A stretch of DNA of 64,000 bases from NCBI GenBank assembly GCA_029261715.1, contig JAJDAT010000026.1:62001-126000 (forward strand), in the 5' to 3' direction. The position numbers were made by a program, and so were the translations under genes. The notes below the pieces were generated by a model. That model saw nothing but the letters and a program-made list of their open reading frames with translations, did no database searches and had not been told where the DNA came from. This document shows, piece after piece, positions 53,776-62,800 of this stretch. This stretch comes from Nitrospinia bacterium (lineage in GTDB: Bacteria > Nitrospinota > Nitrospinia > Nitrospinales > JAJDAT01). Numbering within the stretch: position 1 is the first letter of the stretch; each line of letters starts with the position of its first letter.

Positions 53776-54549
53776 TCATCTACCACTAGCGCCGTGCCGC
53801 TGGTACCCCAAACTGCTCTCCAGTAAATGTTTTGTATAACTATGTTTTGTTTTCAAAATACGCATATCCTCTACCGATAGGATCTCGACTATCTCGCCAT
53901 TTTGCATGACGCCAATTTGCTCGCAAATATGTCCAACTACGGCGAGATCGTGCGAAACCATTAAGTAAGTCAGGTTTCGTTCTTGTCTTAGATCGGTCAG
54001 CAGGTTCAGAATTTCAGCCTGCACTGATACATCCAGAGCCGATGTCGGCTCGTCCAGCAACAAAATAGAGGGTTCCGAAGCCAACGCGCGCGCTATGGCG
54101 ACGCGTTGACGCTGACCTCCCGAAAGCTGGTGCGGGTAACGGAAGCGAAAAGCGAGACCCAACCCCACATCGTTTAACAATTTCATTATTCTACTATCGA
54201 TATCTTTAAAACCATGAAGATAAAGGGTCTCGGATAAAACCTGGTCGATTGTGTGTCGTGGATGAAGCGATCCATAAGGGTCTTGAAATACCATTTGCAC
54301 GGCGCTATAAAAAGCGCGGTCGCGTTTGGAACCAAGGACGGTCCCATTTACCAGTATCGTTCCGTTCCAGGTGGGAACGATGCCGGCAATCGCCCTTAAT
54401 ATGGTTGTTTTACCCGAACCGCTTTCTCCTACCAGCCCAAAACTGCCGCCCAAAGCCGTTTCAAAAGAAACGTTTTTAACGGCGTCAACGCGCTCTTGTT
54501 CGTTGCCAAACCAGACATTGATACCGGTCAATTTTATTCCGTTATTCAT
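53776..54549 (-). CDS. Peptide/nickel-type ABC transporter ATPase (OppF/DppF/NikE-like)
   Basis: 257 residues from the ATG at 54549 (MNNGIKLTGINVWFG). The frame is open further upstream, but that part is antisense to real coding of the previous gene. Motifs are Walker A VGESGSGKTT, Q-loop VFQDPYGSLHPR, signature LSGGQRQRVAIARALA, Walker B SILLLDEPTSALD and the H-loop VSHD. It is shorter than typical OppF (about 330) and closer to NikE. The start overlaps the preceding ATPase gene by 8 bases. It is last in the five-gene operon. Confidence 0.92.
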   Translation of the reverse strand: MNNGIKLTGINVWFGNEQERVDAVKNVSFETALGGSFGLVGESGSGKTTILRAIAGIVPTWNGTILVNGTVLGSKRDRAFYSAVQMVFQDPYGSLHPRHTIDQVLSETLYLHGFKDIDSRIMKLLNDVGLGLAFRFRYPHQLSGGQRQRVAIARALASEPSILLLDEPTSALDVSVQAEILNLLTDLRQERNLTYLMVSHDLAVVGHICEQIGVMQNGEIVEILSVEDMRILKTKHSYTKHLLESSLGYQRHGASGR

Positions 54550-55408
54550 CTTCGAGCGCCCCACTGACGCTGGGTTGGTCCCGCCACTCCGGGTCATGTT
54601 CAAGAACTTCCAATCGGTCCACCTGTGTATCCAGGCGTGGCAGAGAATTAAGGAGACCTTGCGTGTAGGGGTGTTGCGCTTCGTGCAGTTTATCAGCGCG
54701 GCAGGTTTCAACAATGCGGCCAGCGTACATAATAAGAACGCGGTCGCAAAATAATTGAACAAGATTCAAGTCATGACTGATGAAGATGAGACCCATGCCT
54801 CTTTCTTTTACGAGTTTATCCATGATCTTGAGAACTTGAATCCTTACAGAAACGTCGAGTGCGGAGGTGGGTTCGTCGGCAATCAATATTTTGGGATCGG
54901 GAATAAGCATCATCGCGATCATGACGCGTTGCCCCATGCCGCCAGACATCTCGTGGGGATAAGCGTTAAAGACGCGTTCGGATTCGTTGATGCCGACCGA
55001 CTCCAGTATTTCCAAAGTTTTCTTTCGAGCTTCGTCCTTAGTCGCTTTGGCATGGAGGCGATACCCTTCCGCAATTTGATCTCCAATGCGTAGGACTGGA
55101 TTCAATGAGAACTTCGGGTCCTGTAAAATCATGGAAATTCGACGACCGCGCACCTCGCGCATTTGGCGTTCGGTTAAAGCCATGAGGTCGGAGCCCTCAA
55201 GGTTGATTTTGTTGGCGGCGACTCGCCCGGGAGGTTTGATTAAACGCAGTAAAGAGCGGCCCGTCATTGATTTACCAGAACCGGATTCGCCGACAATACC
55301 CAACCGTTCCTGTCCTAATGAAAAACTTATGCCACGCACCGCTTCAAAAATGGCATTGCGAGTCGGAAATTTAACCCAAAGGTTTTCAACCTCCAGCAGG
55401 TTTTTCAT
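54542..55408 (-). CDS. Peptide/nickel-type ABC transporter ATPase (OppD/DppD/NikD-like)
   Basis: 288 residues: Walker A IVGESGSGKSMTGRSL, Q-loop ILQDPKFSLNPVLRIG, signature MSGGMGQRVMIAMML, Walker B KILIADEPTSALD and FISHDLNLV. A C-terminal extension contains HPYTQGLLNSLPRLD, the oligopeptide-type C-terminal motif. The signature has M in place of Q (SGGMGQR), which is normal in this subfamily. Overlaps its neighbours by 4 and 8 bases. Confidence 0.93.
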   Translation of the reverse strand: MKNLLEVENLWVKFPTRNAIFEAVRGISFSLGQERLGIVGESGSGKSMTGRSLLRLIKPPGRVAANKINLEGSDLMALTERQMREVRGRRISMILQDPKFSLNPVLRIGDQIAEGYRLHAKATKDEARKKTLEILESVGINESERVFNAYPHEMSGGMGQRVMIAMMLIPDPKILIADEPTSALDVSVRIQVLKIMDKLVKERGMGLIFISHDLNLVQLFCDRVLIMYAGRIVETCRADKLHEAQHPYTQGLLNSLPRLDTQVDRLEVLEHDPEWRDQPSVSGALEDE

Positions 55409-56328
55409 AAATCGTTTTCCTTAGGATCGAGCACGTCGCGCAGACCGTCGCCAAGTAGATTAAAACCAAGGCTTACTATGAAGATGGCAAGACCGGGTAT
55501 GGTCGCCATCCACCATTGGTCGTGGATGAAATTTTTACCGTCGGCTATCATTGCGCCCCATTCGGGTAGCTGCGGCTCTGCGCCAAGGCCAAGGAAACCA
55601 AGCCCTGCGGCGGTGAGAATTATCCCCGCCATATCGAGAGTAACTCGAACTACTAAGGATGACAGGCAGAGCGGCCAGATGTGTTTAACGATAATTCGCA
55701 GCGGGCCTGCGCCTTGCAGTTTAATCGCGTGAATATAGTCGGATTGGCGCATTGTAAGCGTTTCCGCTCGCGCAATCCGAGCGTAGGGAGGCCATGCCGT
55801 TAGCGAGATGGCGAGAATAGCGTTTTCCATTCCGGCTCCAAAGGCGGCGACAAAAGCCAAAGCAAGCACCAACCGGGGAAACGCCAGGAAGATATCCGTT
55901 AACCGCATTAGGACGATATCAATCCAGCCGCCCAGATAACCGGCGACGGTACCCACAAAAAGCCCCACCACTGGGGCGATCAAGGCCACCAAGGCCACAA
56001 TGTAAAGAGTTATCCGCGAGCCATAAATGAGGCGACTGAAAATGTCGCGACCGTGACTGTCCGTTCCAAGAAGATACCCATTTTTTCCAGGCGGCGTGAG
56101 ATGGGCCGAAAGTTTCTCGACTAAAGGATCATGAGGCGCGATGAAAGGAGCGAATATCGCGATAAAAACCAGCGTTAAAAGAATTATGAGGCCACACATC
56201 GCCAGGGGATTAGAACGGAATTCCAGCCAGGCTTGATAGATAGACGCAATGCGCGCGTGGCCGCGCGAGGTTGGCGTCTCTGTTAAGAGCCAGTCGCGCC
56301 ATGATGTTTTTTTGGCAACGGTGCTCAT
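55405..56328 (-). CDS. ABC transporter permease (OppC/DppC-like)
   Basis: 307 residues. The N-terminal cytoplasmic stretch is followed by a first helix (MCGLIILLTLVFIAIFAPFI) and the typical APHDPLVEK ... GTDSHGRDIFSRLIYGSR block. Further helices follow, with the EAA loop (SLTAWPPYARIARAETLTMRQ, IKLQGAGPLRII). It forms the channel with the DppB-like subunit. Starts 4 bases inside the upstream permease gene. Confidence 0.95.
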   Translation of the reverse strand: MSTVAKKTSWRDWLLTETPTSRGHARIASIYQAWLEFRSNPLAMCGLIILLTLVFIAIFAPFIAPHDPLVEKLSAHLTPPGKNGYLLGTDSHGRDIFSRLIYGSRITLYIVALVALIAPVVGLFVGTVAGYLGGWIDIVLMRLTDIFLAFPRLVLALAFVAAFGAGMENAILAISLTAWPPYARIARAETLTMRQSDYIHAIKLQGAGPLRIIVKHIWPLCLSSLVVRVTLDMAGIILTAAGLGFLGLGAEPQLPEWGAMIADGKNFIHDQWWMATIPGLAIFIVSLGFNLLGDGLRDVLDPKENDL

Positions 56329-57389
56329 TTTGTTCTCCGGTCCAAGATTTTATAAAGCAGATCGGAGAAAATATTGAGGCAAACAAAAACCAACCCCACC
56401 ACAACTGTACCGCCAAGAACGGCGTTCATATCGGCGGAGAAAAGAGCCTTCGTTATGTAGAAACCCAATCCATTCCATTCAAAAATGGTTTCCGTTAAAA
56501 CAGAACCTTCGAGGAGCCCCGCGAAGGAGAGCGCTATCACGGTGACGAGTTGTATCTTAATGTTGGCAAACGCATGGCGCCAAACCACTGCGCTTTCGGA
56601 AAGCCCTTTCACGCGGGCGGTGACGATATACTCTTGATTGAGCTGTTCCAGCATGAAGCTACGCGTCATACGGCTGATATAAGCGAGAGAGTAATAACCC
56701 AGGATGGATGCGGGAAGAATAATATGGGATATTGCATTTTGGAAAATCGTCATGTCTCCCGCGATAAGACTGTCAATAAGTATCATACCCGTCACCTGAG
56801 GAACAATATCCTCGTAATAAATATCTAGACGACCGGGACCGCCCACCCAATCCAATTTAAAATAAAATACAATCAGTCCAATCAAGCCAAGGTAAAAAAT
56901 TGGCATGGAATATCCGATAAGGGCTACCACGCGCGCTATATGATCAATCCAGGTTCGGCGCCTCATGGCAGCAAAGACGCCTAAAGGCACGCCTATCGTC
57001 ACGCCAAAAAAGGTGGCGAGTGTGGCCAACTCCAACGTGGCGGGAAAGACTCGTTTGATATCTTCCAAAACGGGCTCATTCGTAACTAAAGACTGGCCAA
57101 AATTGCCTTGCGCAACATTTTTCAGAAAATGGAAAAATTGAATAGGTATCGGCTGGTCCAAACCAAGGTCGCGTTTGGCGTCTTCATAAACTTCTTTTGA
57201 AGCGCGGTCCCCTACAATCGATAAAACAGGGTCTAAGGGCATGGCGCGTCCGATGAAAAAGGTCACCAGTAATAGTCCGAGCATGGTAACGGCGACGGAA
57301 GCCAGGGTTTGCGCCGCCTTTTTCAAAAGAGATGGTAGGACAATCCAGCGTCGATCCTTCTCCGCAACCCGATCAGATAATAGGGCCAT
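56325..57389 (-). CDS. ABC transporter permease (OppB/DppB-like)
   Basis: 354 residues. The first helix (LASVAVTMLGLLLVTFFIGR) is followed by the family DLGLDQPIPIQFFHFLKNVAQGNFGQSL, and five further helices with ISRMTRSFMLEQLNQEYIVTARVKGLSE (EAA-like loop) and ETIFEWNGLGFYI. An N-terminal extension of about 25 basic residues is present. Starts directly after the binding-protein stop with no gap. Confidence 0.95.
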   Translation of the reverse strand: MALLSDRVAEKDRRWIVLPSLLKKAAQTLASVAVTMLGLLLVTFFIGRAMPLDPVLSIVGDRASKEVYEDAKRDLGLDQPIPIQFFHFLKNVAQGNFGQSLVTNEPVLEDIKRVFPATLELATLATFFGVTIGVPLGVFAAMRRRTWIDHIARVVALIGYSMPIFYLGLIGLIVFYFKLDWVGGPGRLDIYYEDIVPQVTGMILIDSLIAGDMTIFQNAISHIILPASILGYYSLAYISRMTRSFMLEQLNQEYIVTARVKGLSESAVVWRHAFANIKIQLVTVIALSFAGLLEGSVLTETIFEWNGLGFYITKALFSADMNAVLGGTVVVGLVFVCLNIFSDLLYKILDRRTK

Positions 57390-58985
57390 TTATTTAGTTA
57401 CCAGCCAATAGGAAGCAGAAGTGACCGCAGCGCCAATGTTAAAATTCTTAACTTTACTGCGTCGACCGGTTTGTTCTGTTTGTTGGAACATGATGGCGAA
57501 GGGCGACCTTTTTTGATGATCGCGCTGCAGGGCACGATACAACTCGGCTCGTTTCTCGCGATCTTTTTCGATAAGAGCGGATTCTGTCTCCAGGGTCATT
57601 TTCGGAATATGCCACGCCGCGCGCCATGCAAGAACGCCGGTCTGAGACGCTTCGTCCCGGTTATCTGCGTTCACGGCGAAAGCGCTTGCATTGGTATGAG
57701 GATCTGGATAGTCTGGCCCCCAGGAGCCGACGATGATTTGGAAATTCCGCGCGCGGTAACGGCTCAGGACCTGTTTGCTTGTGCCGATACTGAGTTTGGC
57801 CTTGATTCCCGCCAAAGCAAACGTGTTTTGTAAAGATTGAGCGATGTCGGTCCTCGCCTGACCCACCGCAATCTCAATCTCAAATCCGTCGGCATGGCCA
57901 GCCTCGGCCAACAGGGTTTTGGCTTTTTCCACGTTAAGGGAATAGGGTTTATCGTCGATAGCTCCGAGATAGGTACGCGGTAAAAAAGCTTGATGCACTA
58001 TGAATTGACCTTTAAGGAATGAATTTGCCATCCCTTTGTAATCTGCAAGGTATTTCAAAGCTTCGCGGACCTTGGGTTTGGAAAGCGTTGGGTTCTTCTG
58101 GTTCATGACGAAGTAAAGCAACCTTCCACGCAATTCGGTGTCGATGGCTATGCCCTTAACTTTAGAAGCTCCCGTCACATCCACCGGGCTCAGGTTCCGG
58201 GCGATGTCAATGTCCCCCTTTTCAAGCAATAATCTTTGCATGGAGCTTTCCTGAATATGACGCACGATCACGCGTTTCATTTTCGGGGTTCCAAGGTAGA
58301 AGTTGGGATTGGATTGTAATGTATATGACTGGTTGGGTTTCCATTTAACCAAACGGTAGGCACCCGACCCGGCGGTATGAGTTTTCAACCAGGCATTACC
58401 CATATCGTTTTTGACCGCGTGAGCTTTGACAACCTTGCTATCGACAATGCCGCCAATATTGGCTGTCAGGCAGTTCAATACAAAAGATACTGCGTATTTC
58501 TTATCTGTTGTGATAGACAAAGTTCCATCTCCAGTCGCTTTAATCCGCTCTTTTACATTGTCCGCGTTGAAACCGAACTGGGTGAGGATGAAGCTGGGCG
58601 TTTTGTTCAATAATACTGCGCGCCGCAAACTGTATTCCGCATCCTGGGCCGTCACCGGGTTACCCGAGTGAAACTTAACCCCGGGGCGCATTTTGAAAAC
58701 AATCGTTCGTCCATCCTCGGATACCGTCCAACTTACAGCCAAGTCGCCTTTATAGCCGGCCTTTAGATTCATGGGATCAAAATTGACAAGACGTCCATAA
58801 ATATTGCCGCTGAGATCGCCTCCAGAAAATTCGAAAGTTTCCGCCGGATCAAGCGTAGTGATATCGCCGATACGATTGGCGATAACCAGGATATCAGCCG
58901 GAGGCTTTGCCCATACCGGTAAGATGGCAAGGGTAGTAATAAGGCTTATAGTCGTTGCGACAATAAAAGATTTGACGAGTTTCAT
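57390..58985 (-). CDS. ABC transporter solute-binding protein, family 5 (peptide/nickel)
   Basis: 531 residues from the ATG at 58985, which begins a proper signal peptide (KLVKSFIVATTISLITTLAI, cut after PVWA). The frame extends 15 codons further upstream but without signal-peptide logic. Family 5 motifs are DITTLDPAETFEFSGGDLSGNIY, VKFHSGNPVTAQDAEYSLRR, GSGAYRLVKWKPNQSY, VREALKYLADYKGM and SWGPDYPDPHTNASAF. It is the first gene of a five-gene operon and should set its specificity (di/oligopeptide, nickel-chelate or opine). That cannot be read from sequence. Codon choice looks more GC-rich than the flanking genes, pointing to transfer. Confidence 0.93.
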   Translation of the reverse strand: MKLVKSFIVATTISLITTLAILPVWAKPPADILVIANRIGDITTLDPAETFEFSGGDLSGNIYGRLVNFDPMNLKAGYKGDLAVSWTVSEDGRTIVFKMRPGVKFHSGNPVTAQDAEYSLRRAVLLNKTPSFILTQFGFNADNVKERIKATGDGTLSITTDKKYAVSFVLNCLTANIGGIVDSKVVKAHAVKNDMGNAWLKTHTAGSGAYRLVKWKPNQSYTLQSNPNFYLGTPKMKRVIVRHIQESSMQRLLLEKGDIDIARNLSPVDVTGASKVKGIAIDTELRGRLLYFVMNQKNPTLSKPKVREALKYLADYKGMANSFLKGQFIVHQAFLPRTYLGAIDDKPYSLNVEKAKTLLAEAGHADGFEIEIAVGQARTDIAQSLQNTFALAGIKAKLSIGTSKQVLSRYRARNFQIIVGSWGPDYPDPHTNASAFAVNADNRDEASQTGVLAWRAAWHIPKMTLETESALIEKDREKRAELYRALQRDHQKRSPFAIMFQQTEQTGRRSKVKNFNIGAAVTSASYWLVTK

Positions 58986-59836
58986 GATGGTTTGTTTTCT
59001 ATTTAGAATTGGAGTTGTGACATGCCGCATTTGTTTTAGGTTTTCCCTGGAATATTTTAACGACTGACGAACACAATCGCCGATTCTTTATTAACGTTCG
59101 CGATCAATTTGTTATTTTTAATTCGACTTATATAGGACTCGTCTCCAGAAACTGCAATCATTCTCTCTTCAAACAAAATGGTGAGTTTTTTTGGTTTTTA
59201 TAATACTAGTAATACAAATTTATATACCTGATTTAACCAAAACGCTATTTATAATGAGCAAAACCCTTCTGTCTCACAATACCGTTTAAATTATGATTCC
59301 GAATGTGCCGCTATGAATCTTCGAAGTAAAACTTATGATCCTGATTTCGTGCCTCAAGAAGTTTATTTTTGGGAAAAATAACAGCATTTCGACGCCGATG
59401 GGATGGTTTTTTTTAGGTTACATTAAACGGCGGGACCGAATGGAATCAAGTTGGAATGGTCCAGGCAGGGAAGCTGGAACTACCGGAATAAATAATACTG
59501 TCGTAAATTGCTTGTATACAAATGACTTGTTAATAAACTCAGCAAATCTAATAAGTTAAGAATTTAAAGAAATAGCGCCGAACCATTTTTGGGAGCAGGG
59601 GGACTCAGATCCAAATCCTGGCGATCTTTTTTCAAGATTTGTTTTCATTTGAAATTAATTAAAGATTTAAATCTCTATTTAAGGTATATTTTTCGTATGC
59701 GAAAAGGTTGTTTGGGTAATTGAAAAGACGAGCCAAATAGGTATCTGACGATCTTATAGAGACCTTTGTACAATATGAGTCGTTGGGTGTCTGCCCAGGC
59801 GTTTAATAAGTTCCGATTTAAGGGGAGGGATTTTAA
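58986..59836. other. Intergenic region at the island's right edge
   Basis: About 850 bases upstream of the ABC operon (promoter side) and of the SpvB-like gene. It contains the tRNA-Pro fragment at 59588-59624. The only longer plus frame (59335-59559) has no ribosome site or recognisable features and is not called. Confidence 0.5.
59588..59624 (+). repeat. Degenerate tRNA-Pro 3' fragment (candidate attachment-site remnant)
   Basis: 37 bases match tRNA-Pro positions 46610-46646 at 31 positions, with no gaps. The first 15 (TTTGGGAGCAGGGGG) are identical, as is AAATCCTGG in the T arm. The rest of the tRNA is missing and the acceptor stem is lost. Same orientation as the intact tRNA, 13 kb downstream, as expected for the far end of an element inserted in a tRNA gene. 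Confidence 0.7.
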
Positions 59837-62800
59837 ATGGCGCGATCAAAGGCTACAGTTTTTTTAATAGCAACATTTGGAGTTATTTTTTTTCTTCACG
59901 TCAATGCGTTTCTGGCTTTTGCTAAAGCAGATCGAACAAACAACAGTAAAGTCAACTTATATACGGGCGACGTCTCGGTTGCTCCCAAGATAATTTCCCT
60001 CCCCGGTCCCAAAGGATTGGACGTCAACGTCTCTCTCGCCTATAGCAGCGCCTCTCACAAGATGGCCGAAAAAATCAACGCTGAATCTCCTACTGGAATT
60101 TTGGGGCTGGGTTGGTCGCTGACCAAGGAATCCATAGTTCGAGATACCAATGGAACGGGCAACGAACAAGACGATTCTTTTTTCCTTTTGAGCAACGGCA
60201 GTCGCAACCAACTGATTAAAACGGGTTCGGATGTGGAAGGCGATATTTACAAACTTAAAGAATATAAATTCTGGAAAATCCGCAACAATACATCCAAAAA
60301 TCAATGGACGATCGTTAAGGAAAACGGGTTTAAATATATTTATGGAGGTGGGGTTAAAGCGGAGGCCGACGGTTCCAAAACAAGCTCTGGCGATTCTATA
60401 GAGTGGGGAGTGAAATGGGGTAATTGGATTGGCAGTAGTATGCAAACCGCAGGTCAGGAACAATTCCCTATAGTGTGGCATTTAACAACCATCCAGAATA
60501 TATGGGGACAGGAAATTCACCTTTATTACGACCAAGTCCGCAAACGGGTTGGTACGGCTTTGGGAAGCAATGATCTGTCTTATACCCAGGCCGCTTATCT
60601 CTCTAAGATCGTCGGCGCCAGCGGCGAAACTGTGGAATTGAATTATGAGGAAAAAGATACCGACGAGTATGTAGTTCCTCACGTTCCGGACACTGACGAC
60701 TCGCAAACAAACCAAAACTTCCTTACCGTCAACGGGGCTCTCAATTCGTCAGGGCTATGGAATGGTTGGCCTTACCTTTTGCCCAACCCGCAAATCACTT
60801 TAACGGTAAAAGGGCCGGATGGGAAATTGGAATCCGCTGAGACTACTGCCGAAACGTTCAACGACCGCTACTTTTCCCAAACCGTCAAGTTAGATAATCC
60901 GAAAAACCCATTTGATTTAACCGCCAAAGTTATGACCGCTCCAACAAGTCTTTTGGAGGAGTTGGTAACCTATTTTGTGGATTTCATCAACGGTTTAGCG
61001 TCTGCAACGCAAGTCAGCCTCAGTCTCGATAAAGATAAGTTTCTGGGAGTTGTTCATGCGATCAACGCCGTTTATCAGGAAGGGAAAAAAATAAACGGCA
61101 TTACGCTGGACGTTCTATTCTCCATCTTGGGCAAAATCAAAACCGCTGTTTTGGATACGAGAGCGGGATTTAAAACTTTGGGACAAGCTATTGAAACGCA
61201 GTCGTTAGAATCTGTATTAGATGGATTTCAGAAGGTGGCGGACGAGCTCAATAAAGTAGATACCATTATTAAAGATTTCAATAAAGTCACGCTCCCGGCA
61301 ATTAAAGCCGCCAATACGGCTATCGCTCCCATCAATATAAAAATCGATGCCCTCAATAAACTCATTAAAAATTACAAAGTTCCGTCGATTGGTTCTTGTC
61401 CTGGCGGATCCTATGGTTCTTGCAAAAGTAAGGACAGCGTATGTCCAAACGGAACCGAGAGAGTATGTAAAGCGCCTTTAGTAAATGGAGATTGTAATTC
61501 TTATAAAAATGGAAAATGTAACGCTTGGGCAAAGGGAGCTTGCAATGGCTGGGAACAGGTTTGCGATGGATGGGCAAAGGGAGCCTGTAATAGTTGGGAA
61601 CAAGGAGGCTGTAATGGTCATGCATCAGCACGTTGTTGGAAATGCAGCGGAAGCGGTTTTTCTAAATCATGTGGGTGGAAATCTTGCGAAGGACCTTGTA
61701 ATAGTTGGGATAAGGGAGACTGTAATGGTTGGCTAAAGGGGCTCTGTAATTCCAATAAAAATGGAGATTGTAATAGTTGGGCAAAGGGAACTTGCAATGG
61801 ATATGAACAAGTTTGCAATGGATATGAGCAAGTTTGCAAGGCTGGAAAAAAACTGGTTTGTAAAAATAAAGCGGCAAAAGTCGATGTATGTTTGGCATGC
61901 TCCATGGAAATTCCTCATCTGCCGGCTCTACCGACCCAATTGACCGATCAAAAGCTTGATATTATCGCCGCCGCTCAAAAAACTTTAGACGACTTATCGA
62001 CCACGATTGGAAAAATAAGATCGGCATTGGCTCCTAATAAATATTTCTCGTCTGCTGCATCTAGCGAGGCTTCGGAAGTTCTTAAATTAATCGGTAACTT
62101 GGTTCTAAAAGATATATCCCCTGGACTTACTAAATTAGTCGGTATTTCGCCTTTTGGGACCTCCATTAAAGACCTCAAGTTATCTCCTCAAAAAGTTTTA
62201 GATACTCTCGTAGAACTCAAGAAGGACATTGACGTGATTGGTTTACCGAACCCTGAAAAGATAAAAACCATTGTTAAGGATTCGAATCTACTTCACGCTA
62301 GTTTAAAAGAAGCCGTCACGGTTCCATGTCTCACGGATAAGAAAAAACTAGGAAATTGTACTTACCTAGTATCTGTTATCGACGCTATTTTGCTAACCCC
62401 TATTTATTTTATCGATACTTTTGAGAAAACGGCTAAGGCGGTTTCGTTTGGCTTGGAATACATTCTCGACGCTCTTTTGGGCGATCCTCAACAGACCAAA
62501 ATGTTGGAGAAGACATTTTCGGGAGTTCAATGCGATCCTAAAACTGGGCAGGTCTTTGATGCGCAAAATAATCAAAAAAATCTTTATCTCACTGCGCAAG
62601 GAGAATCTGGTTTTAAAGGACCTGAAAATTTTAAAACGGGATTGGCTATCCTCAATATGACAGCTACTTGCGCCGTTCCGTCATTGAATCGCAATGGGTA
62701 TCAGGATCGATTTGAGACAAAATATCTGGATTCTATAAACGTTTTCTCGGCTCCTGAAGGAGACAACAAGAGTAAAAAACTACGCACGGTAAATTTTAAT

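Noticed and set aside
54550-54762. Upstream extension of the OppF-like frame by 71 residues
   Set aside because: It is antisense-free but lies wholly within the preceding ATPase gene. The conserved ABC fold begins at the ATG at 54549.
59335-59559. 74-codon plus frame left of the SpvB-like gene
   Set aside because: No ribosome site, no recognisable domain, and it abuts the degenerate tRNA fragment region.
61365-61943. Several overlapping frames on both strands in the Cys-rich region
   Set aside because: They are shadows of the periodic Cys/Trp repeat in the real plus-strand frame, which stays open from 59837 to the window end.
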